Assembly: GCA_963712165.1 (NCBI GenBank)
Contig: CAVQGY010000002.1
Span: 1,054,001-1,118,000 of the forward strand
DNA length: 64,000 bases
DNA from: B10-G9 sp963712165
GTDB taxonomy: Bacteria > Chloroflexota > Anaerolineae > Anaerolineales > UBA11858
Direction: 5' to 3'
Shown piece after piece: positions 23,908 through 31,535 of this stretch; within the stretch, counting starts at the first letter, position 1; each line of letters starts with the position of its first letter. Made by a program: the position numbers and the translations under genes. The notes below the pieces were generated by a model. That model searched no databases. It saw only the letters and a list, made by a program, of their open reading frames with translations, and had not been told where the DNA came from.

Positions 23908-24711
23908 ATGGGAAAGCAAGTCGGGGAAAGTCCCTATCTGGCGTCCCAGCTCACTGGAGGGATGATGCCCTATCAAAAGAACCGCCATTTCATGAAATCC
24001 GAGTTTGCAGAATCTGTCCACGAGATCTCTGACCAGGCCAAGAAAGTCCCTTATCCCCCTTTACAGAAGCCAATTCCAGCGGGGTCACCACCCTTGATCG
24101 ATCTGCCGGATCCAGAGGATGCGGAACTTAAGCAGGGGGATCTATCCCGCTTATTGAAAGACCGCCAGAGCTGGCGCAAGTACTCTAAGGAAGAGTTATC
24201 CCTGGAAGAGTTATCCTACTTGCTATTTGCCAGCCAGGGGCTGTTAGCGGAGGTCGGGAACGGATATGCTACCCGCAGGACCGTGCCTTCGGCAGGAGCC
24301 AGGCATCCTTTTGAGACCTATCTGGCTGTCAACCGGGTGACAGGATTGGTTCCCGGAACGTACCGCTACCTTCCCCTCAGCCACCAGCTCCTCCTCCTGG
24401 AAAGTACAGGTAACCTGCCCGATTTGCTCACTGTTGCCAACCTGGGCCAGAAATTTGTCGGGAATTCAGCCGTGACCTTCGCCTGGAGCTGCATACCTTA
24501 CCGGGCAGAATGGCGCTATATGGGTCATGCCCATAAGAATATGCTCCTGGACGCCGGCCATATCTGCCAGAATCTCTACCTGGCTGCCACGGCCCTGGGC
24601 CTGGGGACTTGCGCGGTCGGCGCCTACGACCAGGCAGCCATGGACGCGATCTTCGAGCTGGATGGCGAGGATGAGTACATCGTCTACCTGGCGCCTGTGG
24701 GTAAGATTTGA
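23908..24711 (+). CDS. SagB/ThcOx-type FMN-dependent nitroreductase-like oxidoreductase
   Basis: The ATG at 23908 gives 267 residues, with a short pre-domain (DLPDPEDAELKQGDLSRLLK) followed by the nitroreductase fold: RQSWRKYSKEELSLEELSYL, TRRTVPSAGARHPFETYLAV, GTYRYLPLSHQLLLL, and the end MDAIFELDGEDEYIVYLAPV. In azole-containing peptide clusters SagB oxidises azolines, but there is no cyclodehydratase or precursor gene here, and stand-alone SagB-like enzymes are common. Substrate unknown. A hairpin follows the gene. Confidence 0.85.
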   Translation: MGKQVGESPYLASQLTGGMMPYQKNRHFMKSEFAESVHEISDQAKKVPYPPLQKPIPAGSPPLIDLPDPEDAELKQGDLSRLLKDRQSWRKYSKEELSLEELSYLLFASQGLLAEVGNGYATRRTVPSAGARHPFETYLAVNRVTGLVPGTYRYLPLSHQLLLLESTGNLPDLLTVANLGQKFVGNSAVTFAWSCIPYRAEWRYMGHAHKNMLLDAGHICQNLYLAATALGLGTCAVGAYDQAAMDAIFELDGEDEYIVYLAPVGKI

Positions 24712-24748
24712 TCTCCTAACTGAGTCAATTAGATAACCTAATCGATAA

Positions 24749-24766
24749 ACCCCGCTCTAGCGGGGT
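24749..24766 (+). terminator. Short GC-rich terminator
   Basis: ACCCCGCT (24749-24756) pairs with AGCGGGGT (24759-24766), with a 2-nt loop, behind the SagB-like gene. The U-tract is weak (CTGTCGTATTT). Confidence 0.6.
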
Positions 24767-24795
24767 CTGTCGTATTTAACTGTTGAGGAGATGAG

Positions 24796-25089
24796 ATGAA
24801 AAAATACGTTCTGGTGCATATTGGCTTTGAGCAGCCCACGCCGGAGATCATGACTGCCTGGGAAGAGTGGTTCAAATCCACTGCGGAGATCACTTTGGAG
24901 AATGTAGGCCTGGGTCCAGCAGTTGAGGTCACTTCGCAGGGGACCAGAGAACTGCCATTTGATCTGACTGCTGTAACCGGCTACTCAGTCATTCAGGCAG
25001 AGAATAGGGACGAGGCTGTGAAGATCGCCCAATCCTGCCCATTTGTGAGTGGAATCGGGGTCTATGAGGTCAGGTCCCATCAAGCTTGA
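24796..25089 (+). CDS. YCII-related small protein
   Basis: A 97-residue alpha+beta protein: KKYVLVHIGFEQPTPEIMTA at the start, an Asp/Glu-rich middle, GYSVIQAENRDEAVKIAQSC and PFVSGIGVYEVR at the end. This matches the YCII/DGPF dimeric ferredoxin-like fold, found in small enzymes and accessory proteins of unknown reaction. An SD (TGAGGAG) lies upstream. It is a single gene between the SagB-like and LURP-one-like genes. Confidence 0.7.
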   Translation: MKKYVLVHIGFEQPTPEIMTAWEEWFKSTAEITLENVGLGPAVEVTSQGTRELPFDLTAVTGYSVIQAENRDEAVKIAQSCPFVSGIGVYEVRSHQA

Positions 25090-25251
25090 GAGATCGGCGG
25101 AATAAGAGACAATCATATATAATCAAGGTACGCAGATCAGGGGGATAGACAAATACATTTCAGATCACGCTCATTAGCAAGGTGAGACGGACGAATATTC
25201 ACGGGTTAATACAGGGTAGCCGTGTGACCCAATATCTGAAAGGAGGATCTA

Positions 25252-25836
25252 ATGCAGTACCCCCTGGAATTGTCGTTCAAAGTCCTGGCCCTGACTCCCC
25301 AAATAGCTGTCACTGATGCGGGTGGAAACCTGGTTTTTTATGTCAAGCTGAAAATGTTTAAACTGAAGGAACAGGTCACCATTTTTTCCGATGAGGAGAA
25401 AACAAGGCCTCTGTATTACATCAACGCCGACCGGGTGATAGATTTCTCGGGGCGTTATCATTTCACGGATATCAACGGGGCAAACCTGGGATCTGTCAAA
25501 CGAGAGGGGATGAGATCGATCTGGAAAGCCCATTACAACATCCTTGACGGCGAAGAGGTGGTCATGTCCATTCGCGAGGAAAAACCCTGGGTCAAAGTTG
25601 CCGATGGTTGCATCGGTCAGATACCGATCATTGGCTTGATCTCCGGGTTTATATTTCATCCAACATATCTGGTTTCCCGGGTTGATGGATCGATCGTGAT
25701 GCGTTTGGAAAAACAACCCTCCTTTTTTGAAAGCAAATTCACAGTCAAGAAAGACCTTGAGCTGGATGAACGTGAGGAAACACGAGTCCTGCTGAGTTTG
25801 ATGATGATGATCCTGTTTGAGCGTGCCCGCGGATAA
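25252..25836 (+). CDS. LURP-one-related (YxjI-like) protein
   Basis: A 194-residue protein with a near-perfect AAGGAGG before the ATG. The pattern ELSFKVLALTPQIAVTDAGG, VFYVKLKMFKLKEQVTIFSD and the closing KFTVKKDLELDEREETRVLL follow the LURP-one-related beta-barrel fold, related to Tubby and scramblases. A hydrophobic stretch (IPIIGLISGFIFHPTYLV) lies in the centre, as the central helix of the fold. Members may bind membrane lipids; the bacterial role is not known. The gene has a 130-nt leader with TATAAT at 25118-25123 and ends at a GACGAAGTC-type terminator. Confidence 0.75.
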   Translation: MQYPLELSFKVLALTPQIAVTDAGGNLVFYVKLKMFKLKEQVTIFSDEEKTRPLYYINADRVIDFSGRYHFTDINGANLGSVKREGMRSIWKAHYNILDGEEVVMSIREEKPWVKVADGCIGQIPIIGLISGFIFHPTYLVSRVDGSIVMRLEKQPSFFESKFTVKKDLELDEREETRVLLSLMMMILFERARG

Positions 25837-25860
25837 TTGAATTATTAAAGATAGCGCCAA

Positions 25861-25898
25861 AAAGGGACGAAGTCCTTCTAAAATGACTTCGTCCCTTT
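25861..25898 (+). terminator. Terminator hairpin, GACGAAGTC family
   Basis: AAAGGGACGAAGTC (25861-25874) pairs perfectly with 25885-25898 and is followed by T residues. Confidence 0.85.
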
Positions 25899-25945
25899 TT
25901 TTTCATCCATAGGTAGTATTTCCATTTTCCCTGAAAAACGCTACT

Positions 25946-26113
25946 ATGGGGTATCTTGGAATTCTACCCAGCACAAGGGCTCTGGTCCTCTTGGATAGCC
26001 TGGTTCTGGCTTTGTCCGATCTGGGATCACTGGACCTAAATGACCGCCAGGATAGGAATGACCTGAACAAGGCCTTCCTGCGGAACCTGGCGCGTTACGC
26101 CCGGGATAGGTGA
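25946..26113 (+). pseudogene. Possible gene remnant, 55 codons
   Basis: An open frame with protein-like composition (ALVLLDSLVLALSDLGSLDL, then NKAFLRNLARYARDR at the end) but no ribosome-binding site or promoter. It may be the C-terminal piece of a lost gene or a chance frame. Confidence 0.25.
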
Positions 26114-26160
26114 GATTGGAGAGGACCCGGTCCCATAACCTGTTTTTCTGAAATCCCCTC

Positions 26161-26207
26161 TTGACAAATCGTAATTAATAGAGTACTCTATAATGCAGAG
26201 TACTCTA
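26161..26207 (+). promoter_or_regulatory. Promoter region with tandem palindromes
   Basis: TTGACA (26161-26166) is followed by two copies of the palindrome TAGAGTACTCTA (26179-26190, and 26196-26207 with C for the first base), 17 bp apart; TATAAT lies at 26189-26194 between them. The spacing from TTGACA to TATAAT is too long (22 bp), so the exact start is unclear. The repeats are probably operator sites for the winged-helix regulator of the same operon. Confidence 0.6.
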
Positions 26208-26233
26208 TATACACTATAGATGAGGAGAATCAG

Positions 26234-26803
26234 ATGGACCTTTCACCACTAGAAGCCCAGCAGGCCCTGGAAGCCATCCAAGCTATGGCCAAAAAAACCC
26301 AGAGAGCGATTGCCAACAGCGGCGCTTATGCTTTTTTGATCATCTGGGGGATTGTCTGGCTGATCGGCTTTTCTGCCAATCACTTCTTAAGCGGACCAAC
26401 CGTAGGGTATATCTGGATGGTCCTGGATACGCTGGGAGGGCTGTTTTCGGTCATCATGGGCATCCGCTTAGGCCGGGTGGTCCGCAGCACCTCCGGGGAT
26501 AAAACAGGCCGGCGGATCGGCTACTTTTGGCTGCTGCTGTTCCTCTACTGCCTGCTGCTGCTGGCGGTGATCTCTCCCCTGGACATGAAACAAGGTGCCC
26601 TGGTGATCGTGCTGTTTGTGATGCTGGGCTGGATCGCCATGGGTCTGCTGCTTTCCGCGGCTTCAATCTGGTGGGCCCTGGTGATCACTGCCCTGGCGCT
26701 GATCGGCTACTACTTGCTGCCGTCCTACTTCTACCTGTGGATGGCTTTCCTGGGAGGGGGTGGCATGATCGGCCTGGGCTTTTTTATCCGGAGCAGGTGG
26801 TGA
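26234..26803 (+). CDS. Membrane protein heading an ABC exporter operon
   Basis: A 189-residue protein: a short cytoplasmic helix (LEAQQALEAIQAMAKKTQRA), then about six membrane helices packed closely (YAFLIIWGIVWLIGFSANHF, YFWLLLFLYCLLLLAVISPL and further). No family is recognised. It lies 3 nt before the winged-helix regulator gene, and the four genes form one operon, so it may sense or assist the exporter. Confidence 0.65.
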   Translation: MDLSPLEAQQALEAIQAMAKKTQRAIANSGAYAFLIIWGIVWLIGFSANHFLSGPTVGYIWMVLDTLGGLFSVIMGIRLGRVVRSTSGDKTGRRIGYFWLLLFLYCLLLLAVISPLDMKQGALVIVLFVMLGWIAMGLLLSAASIWWALVITALALIGYYLLPSYFYLWMAFLGGGGMIGLGFFIRSRW

Positions 26804-26806
26804 TAT

Positions 26807-27106
26807 ATGGCTGAGCTGAACGAGATCATCCATCAACCTGTCAGGCTCAAAATCATGGCCTCTTTGGTCACCTTAAAGAGTGACAAAGCGGTGGATTTTT
26901 CCACCTTGCGGGACCTGCTGGAAGTAACCGACGGGAACCTGGGCGCCCACCTGCGTAAGCTCGAAGAAGCCGAATATATAGAAATCAATAAGGAATTTGT
27001 GGACCGTAAACCGCGCTCATTCATCGCCGCAACCCAGCTGGGCCGGAATGTGTTCAAGGAACATGTGCAGGCCCTGGAAGCGATCCTCAAATCAAGCGAG
27101 GGATAA
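26807..27106 (+). CDS. Winged-helix (MarR/ArsR-like, HTH_27) regulator
   Basis: A 99-residue single-domain regulator: NEIIHQPVRLKIMASLVTLK, DFSTLRDLLEVTDGNLGAHL as helix-turn-helix, then a wing EYIEINKEFVDRKPRSFIAA and a C-terminal helix. This pattern is that of the small winged-helix group close to ArsR/PadR-type repressors. It lies between the membrane protein and the ATPase gene and probably binds the TAGAGTACTCTA palindromes upstream of the operon. Confidence 0.85.
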   Translation: MAELNEIIHQPVRLKIMASLVTLKSDKAVDFSTLRDLLEVTDGNLGAHLRKLEEAEYIEINKEFVDRKPRSFIAATQLGRNVFKEHVQALEAILKSSEG

Positions 27107-27107
27107 G

Positions 27108-28046
27108 ATGAATCCTGTAATTACTGTGAAGAACCTATTTAAGACCTACGGGGAAACCCGGGCTGTTGCAGGGGTTTCTTTTCAGGTAGGAAAAGGGGAG
27201 ATCTTTGGCATGGTGGGTCCCAATGGAGCCGGGAAGACCACCACCATTGAATGCGTGGAAGGCCTCCGGGAAGGGGACCAGGGAGAGATCAGCGTGCTCG
27301 GCCTGGATCCCATCGGCCAGGAGCGCAAACTGCGGCCCTTGCTGGGTATCCAGCTCCAGGAAGCACATCTGCCGGCCAACCTTAAAGTCTGGGAAGCCCT
27401 GGATATGTATGCTTCCTTTTATGAGCGTCACCTCGACTGGGAAGAGCTGCTGGAGGACCTTGGCCTGGCGGACAAGCGGAACACCGCATTCCGCAAGCTT
27501 TCCGGGGGACAGAAGCAGCGCCTGTTCATTGCCCTGGCCCTGCTGCATGATCCCGAGCTGATTTTCCTGGATGAGCTGACCACAGGACTGGACCCCCATG
27601 CTAGGCGTGTTATCTGGGACCTGGTGCGGGAAGTTCGTCAGAGGGGAAAAACGGTCTTTCTGACCACACATTATATGGAAGAAGCTGAAAATCTCTGTGA
27701 CCGGGTCGCCATCATGGACAGCGGAATTATCGTTGCCCTGGACACGCCTGCCAGGCTTATTAAGGGATTAGAGGTCGGTGAACGGGTCAGTTTCAAATCC
27801 GGAGATAAGAGGACTGCAGCTGTGATGGAGGTTTTACCGGGGGTGAAAAAGGTAGAGCGCCAGGGAGATCAACTGCTGGTGTTCGGCAGGAGCAACGGCT
27901 CAGGGCCAATTGTCACTGATGTGGTGAATGCCCTGACTGCGGAAGGCCTGTCATTCAGTGATCTGCGAACAGAACAACCTGACCTTGAGGATGTTTTCCT
28001 GACCCTGACCGGGCGGCAGCTTTCTGATCAAAGGAGTCTCAAATGA
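27108..28046 (+). CDS. ABC transporter ATP-binding protein
   Basis: The ATG at 27108 (MNPVITVKNLFKTYG) starts 1 nt after the regulator stop and gives 312 residues. Walker A is GPNGAGKTT, the Q-loop is in GIQLQEAHLP, the signature is LSGGQKQRL, Walker B is LIFLDELTTGLDP, and the switch His is in TTHYMEEAENL. The C-terminal extension (DLEDVFLTLTGRQL) is that of DrrA/CcmA-type exporter ATPases. It couples ATP hydrolysis to the ABC-2 permease encoded next, and its stop overlaps that start by 4 nt. Confidence 0.92.
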   Translation: MNPVITVKNLFKTYGETRAVAGVSFQVGKGEIFGMVGPNGAGKTTTIECVEGLREGDQGEISVLGLDPIGQERKLRPLLGIQLQEAHLPANLKVWEALDMYASFYERHLDWEELLEDLGLADKRNTAFRKLSGGQKQRLFIALALLHDPELIFLDELTTGLDPHARRVIWDLVREVRQRGKTVFLTTHYMEEAENLCDRVAIMDSGIIVALDTPARLIKGLEVGERVSFKSGDKRTAAVMEVLPGVKKVERQGDQLLVFGRSNGSGPIVTDVVNALTAEGLSFSDLRTEQPDLEDVFLTLTGRQLSDQRSLK

Positions 28047-28786
28047 AAGCGTTCTTTAAATATACCTGGACTGAGATCAAACTTTTCCTGCGGGAGCCGA
28101 TCGGGGCTTTTTTCACCCTGCTCTTCCCGCTAATGATGCTTTTCCTGTTTGGGACCATCTATGGCAACCAACCTCAAACGATGTTCAATGGCTACGGCTC
28201 GGTCGATGTTTCCGTGCCAGCCTACACGGCCATGATCATCGGCACTACCGGTATCATGGGTATAAACATCACCATGGCGTCCTACCGGGAGCAGGGGATC
28301 CTGCGCCGGCTGCGGGTCAGTCCGCTCCGGCCAGCTGTGATCCTGTCAGGTCAGGTGGTAGTGATCTTCCTGATGACAGTGGCCGGCATGGGCCTGCTGG
28401 TCCTGGCGGGTAAGCTGGTCTATGGCATGAGGTTTGAAGGTGATCTTCTGGCAGTTATTGGGGCTTTTATCCTGGGCAGCTTGAGCTTCTTTTCGCTGGG
28501 TTTTGTGATAGCCTCAGTGATGCCCAATGCTCGGACAGCCCAGGTGGTGGGTATGGCGATCCTGTATCCCATGCTCTTCCTGTCCGGGGCAGGGCTGCCG
28601 CTGGAGATCCTGCCGGATAGCCTGCGGAATTTCTCAAAATTCCTGCCCCTGACCCATGTGGTGACCCTGCTGCGGGGATTATGGATTGGCGGGACATGGG
28701 CCCAGCACACAACAGAATTGTGGGTGCTGCTGGGTGTGCTGGTCGTGGGGATTGCAGTCTCTTCTGTAGTGTTTCGCTGGGAATAA
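28043..28786 (+). CDS. ABC-2 type permease
   Basis: A 247-residue permease of the ABC-2 family: KYTWTEIKLFLREPIGAFFT, LLFPLMMLFLFGTIYG, the ASYREQGILRRLRVSPLRP loop, then four or five helices (VVVIFLMTVAGMGLLVLAG, FSLGFVIASVMPNARTAQVV and others) and AILYPMLFLSGAGLPLEILP. The latter is typical of drug/lipid exporters of the DrrB type. It is translationally coupled (ATGA) to the ATPase. Substrate unknown. A hairpin follows. Confidence 0.9.
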   Translation: MKAFFKYTWTEIKLFLREPIGAFFTLLFPLMMLFLFGTIYGNQPQTMFNGYGSVDVSVPAYTAMIIGTTGIMGINITMASYREQGILRRLRVSPLRPAVILSGQVVVIFLMTVAGMGLLVLAGKLVYGMRFEGDLLAVIGAFILGSLSFFSLGFVIASVMPNARTAQVVGMAILYPMLFLSGAGLPLEILPDSLRNFSKFLPLTHVVTLLRGLWIGGTWAQHTTELWVLLGVLVVGIAVSSVVFRWE

Positions 28787-28800
28787 AAAAGGATTGGTAG

Positions 28801-28833
28801 AGGGACCGGGTACTTTGAAAGGACCAGGTCCCT
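28801..28833. terminator. Hairpin between convergent operons
   Basis: AGGGACC (28801-28807) pairs with GGTCCCT (28827-28833), with partial inner pairing. It separates the permease and the SDR gene. Confidence 0.5.
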
Positions 28834-28843
28834 GTAATCAGTA

Positions 28844-29716
28844 TCAATCGGTGTTGAGCTCGGTTAAGTTTTCGCTGAGATCCCACAGCTGGCGGGTAAT
28901 ATCCCGGTCCAGGGCGGTCGGAGAGGGCTGAGCCGGTTGAAACTTGATGAAATACTTTCCGCTGATTTCCGCAACCTCGGGAGAACTGGCCAGATAGATG
29001 CTGTTCTGAGCGCCTTCCTCTGGGCTGAGAGCGATCCGGCTCATGAACCCCTTTAAGACCGGCCCGAGAATCCCAAAATTGTTTTTCCAGATATCGGTAG
29101 CGATGTGCCCTGGATGGAGGGCGTTGGCGGTCACACCGCTTCCCTCCAGGCGTTTAGCCAGTTCGATCGTGAACAGGATGTTGGCCAGCTTGGACCGGGC
29201 GTAGGCTTTCATCCCGAAGTAACCCTTTTCAAAACCAAGATCATTAAAATCCATCTTGTCCTGGCGGTGGCCTTCCGAGGAGACTGTGATTATTCGGGCC
29301 GGGTCGCTTGATTTTAAGACATCTAACAGCAGATGAGTAAGCAGGAAAGGGGCCAGGTGATTGACCAGGAAGGTCATCTCCACACCGTAGGGTGTGGAGA
29401 TTCGCTTGTTAAAAAAGGCGCCGGCGTTGTTGACCAGCAGGTCCAAGTGGGGATAGGTATCCAGGAAGGTACTGGCCATCTCCCGGACCTGATCCAGGTC
29501 GGTGAAATCAGCCAGCAGATATGAAACCTTCTTATTCCCGGTGGCGGTTTGGATCTCCCGGACAACATCTTCAGCTTTGGCCTGGTTCCGCCCGTGGATG
29601 ACCAGTTCCGCACCCATCCCTGCCAGGGCGGTGGCGGTGATCTTCCCGATCCCGGCTGTGGCTCCGCTGACCAGGCAGGTTTTTCCACGCATGAGTTGTT
29701 GGTTTGAATTGGTCAT
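28844..29716 (-). CDS. Short-chain dehydrogenase/reductase (retinol-dehydrogenase-like)
   Basis: A 290-residue SDR. The cofactor motif is SGATAGIGK (near 18-26) with R/N in IHGRNQAK, suggesting NADP. NNAGAFF follows, then the catalytic Ser in TVSSEGHR and Tyr/Lys in YARSKLAN, and PGHIATDIW. Long-tailed members of this group oxidise or reduce hydrophobic alcohols and ketones. It is the last gene of a three-gene operon and overlaps the SDR before it by 4 nt. Confidence 0.85.
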   Translation of the reverse strand: MTNSNQQLMRGKTCLVSGATAGIGKITATALAGMGAELVIHGRNQAKAEDVVREIQTATGNKKVSYLLADFTDLDQVREMASTFLDTYPHLDLLVNNAGAFFNKRISTPYGVEMTFLVNHLAPFLLTHLLLDVLKSSDPARIITVSSEGHRQDKMDFNDLGFEKGYFGMKAYARSKLANILFTIELAKRLEGSGVTANALHPGHIATDIWKNNFGILGPVLKGFMSRIALSPEEGAQNSIYLASSPEVAEISGKYFIKFQPAQPSPTALDRDITRQLWDLSENLTELNTD

Positions 29717-30561
29717 TTTTTCTTTACCTTCCAGGTAGGATCGTCCTTAAAGCTGGCTTCGCGAAAGAGGGTTTTGAGTAGTCCCGGGAATTTCCTGGGG
29801 AAAAGCGCTCGCAGGATGAGGATCAGGTGGGAGTCCAATCCAATGATGAGCCGATTTCTCTTTTTCTGAATGGCCCTGATAATCCTGGATACGGTCTTTT
29901 CTGAGGTTAACAAGGATAGGTCAGTGAAGTTCTGGTGGGCTTTTTCCTGCAGGTCTTGCTCCAGGTTGGGCGCGTTCTTGATCAAATTGGTCTTCACACC
30001 TCCGGGATGGACCAGGAGAATTTGAATCTGACTTCCAGCCAGATCGGCGCTCAATGCCTCAGAGAGGCCCCGTAAAGCTGATTTGCTGATGCTGTAGGCG
30101 GCGTGGCCGTACAATCCCACCAATCCAGCCAGGCTGGAGACATTCACAATGCAGGCTTCCGGCCGGGATCTTAATTGGGGGAGAAAAGCCCGGATCCCAT
30201 AAAAAGCGCCCCAGAGATTGACATCGAGCACTTTTCTGAATTGATCATCCGGGGTTTCTTCAAAGCTCTGGGGCACTAAACAGATCCCGGCGTTGTTGAT
30301 CAATACATCTGCCGCTCCCAACTGGGATGATACATCCTGGGCTAGCTGGATCATGGCCTCCTGGTCGGATACATCGACCTGGAAAAGTTTTACGCGGGTC
30401 CCATCATCTCCAGTGAGATGAAGGGTTTCTTCCAGGCCAGCCTGGTTGAGATCGACCAGTGCCAAGCACCCGCCAGCCTCGAAAAACTGGGTCGCGAAAG
30501 AGCGGCCCAAACCGGAACCTGCCCCTGTAATGACAATGACCTTGCCTTGAAAATTATTCAC
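29713..30561 (-). CDS. Short-chain dehydrogenase/reductase
   Basis: A 282-residue classical-type SDR: TGAGSGLGRS, D in LVDLNQAG (NAD preference), NNAGICL, Ser in NVSSLAGLVG, YSISK (Tyr and Lys), and PGGVKTNL. An extended C-terminus of about 80 residues (LIIGLDSHLILILRALFPRK) ends in KVKKK and may contact the membrane. It is encoded between a membrane-anchored hydrolase and another SDR, so the three may act on one lipid-like substrate. Confidence 0.85.
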   Translation of the reverse strand: MNNFQGKVIVITGAGSGLGRSFATQFFEAGGCLALVDLNQAGLEETLHLTGDDGTRVKLFQVDVSDQEAMIQLAQDVSSQLGAADVLINNAGICLVPQSFEETPDDQFRKVLDVNLWGAFYGIRAFLPQLRSRPEACIVNVSSLAGLVGLYGHAAYSISKSALRGLSEALSADLAGSQIQILLVHPGGVKTNLIKNAPNLEQDLQEKAHQNFTDLSLLTSEKTVSRIIRAIQKKRNRLIIGLDSHLILILRALFPRKFPGLLKTLFREASFKDDPTWKVKKK

Positions 30562-30570
30562 GTTCTTTCC

Positions 30571-31338
30571 TTATTTTGCGATCTTGAGCAGCAGCTCAAG
30601 GGTGGCCTGGATGATCTGTTCCTGTTGGTCCTCAGCGCTGATGATTGCCTGCTGCTCTTCGGGCTTGATCAGGTAGGATCCAAATTGGTGATGGCCACCA
30701 CCTGGGATATTGACATAGACAGTATCTGGCGGCAGTAGATCGGCCCGCTCTTGAACGCTAGCAGGATTGGCCCGGGGATCGAGCTCCCCGAAGATGGAAT
30801 AGACCGGGATCTCAAATCCAGACAGGTCGCTGCTGTTGGCGGGATAAGAAGCCCAGATCGCCAGGCCGTCGATCCGGTCCGGGTTCTGGGAGGTGAAGAT
30901 CGCGGCGGCGACACCTCCCACAGAGTGGCCGGCGATGGCCCAGGATTCGATCCCGCTGAAGTGGTCAATGATCCTGGCAGCGGCACTGGCGTTGAAAATG
31001 GCCATATTGATGGGCATGCTGGGGACTACCACCAGGTAACCTTCTTCTGCAATGGGACGCAGCAAGGTAGCGTAACCGCGGGGATCGATCCGACCCCCGG
31101 GATAGAAGATCAAGCCGGTTGTGGGTTCTCCCTTCATAGGGGTGAAGGTCAGCCAGGGATCATTTGTAACCTCCACGGAAGAGTCGCTTTCCAGGGCAGA
31201 CAGGGAGTCGTCAAGGGGTGGGCGGGCATAGGTTGCCCATTGGATACCCCAACCCAGCAGGGCAGCCAGGAGGACCAGCAGACCGATCCACAGCCAGCGG
31301 TACTTCTTTATTAGGGAGTTGTTTTTTGGGTAGAACAT
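30571..31338 (-). CDS. Membrane-anchored alpha/beta hydrolase
   Basis: A 255-residue protein with an N-terminal anchor helix (WIGLLVLLAALLGWGIQW) and an outer alpha/beta-hydrolase domain. The nucleophile is S139 in GHSVGG, the acid probably D187 in GELDPRA, and the base H216/H217 in GGGHHQFG. The LIFYPGGRIDPRGYATLL start matches the AB_hydrolase_5/dienelactone-hydrolase-like group. It is the first gene of an operon with two SDRs, 9 nt apart. Substrate unknown. Confidence 0.8.
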   Translation of the reverse strand: MFYPKNNSLIKKYRWLWIGLLVLLAALLGWGIQWATYARPPLDDSLSALESDSSVEVTNDPWLTFTPMKGEPTTGLIFYPGGRIDPRGYATLLRPIAEEGYLVVVPSMPINMAIFNASAAARIIDHFSGIESWAIAGHSVGGVAAAIFTSQNPDRIDGLAIWASYPANSSDLSGFEIPVYSIFGELDPRANPASVQERADLLPPDTVYVNIPGGGHHQFGSYLIKPEEQQAIISAEDQQEQIIQATLELLLKIAK

Positions 31339-31468
31339 AACCCTTCCTGAAAGGTAATCAACTATTTGAGCGTTTAAGCTGGTTTGATTTTATCAGGGAA
31401 TCCTCAAAGGAAAACAGAGAGACGGGTTGAGAAAATCTGAGTTCGGATCCTGTCCATTTGAGAATAAG

Positions 31469-31506
31469 AAAAAGCCCAGCGAGGGGTTTCACTCGCTGGG
31501 CTTTTT
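31469..31506 (-). terminator. Strong terminator of the hydrolase-fusion gene
   Basis: A perfect 15-bp stem (31469-31483 with 31492-31506) with GCCCAGCGAG; on the minus strand the A-run becomes U-rich. It follows the stop at 31536. Confidence 0.85.
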
Positions 31507-31535
31507 TCGATTGTGCTAGTGGTCAGAACAGGGGG

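Noticed and set aside
23908..25089. Azole-peptide (thiazole/oxazole) biosynthesis cluster around the SagB-like gene
   Set aside because: No cyclodehydratase, docking protein or precursor peptide is found on either side.
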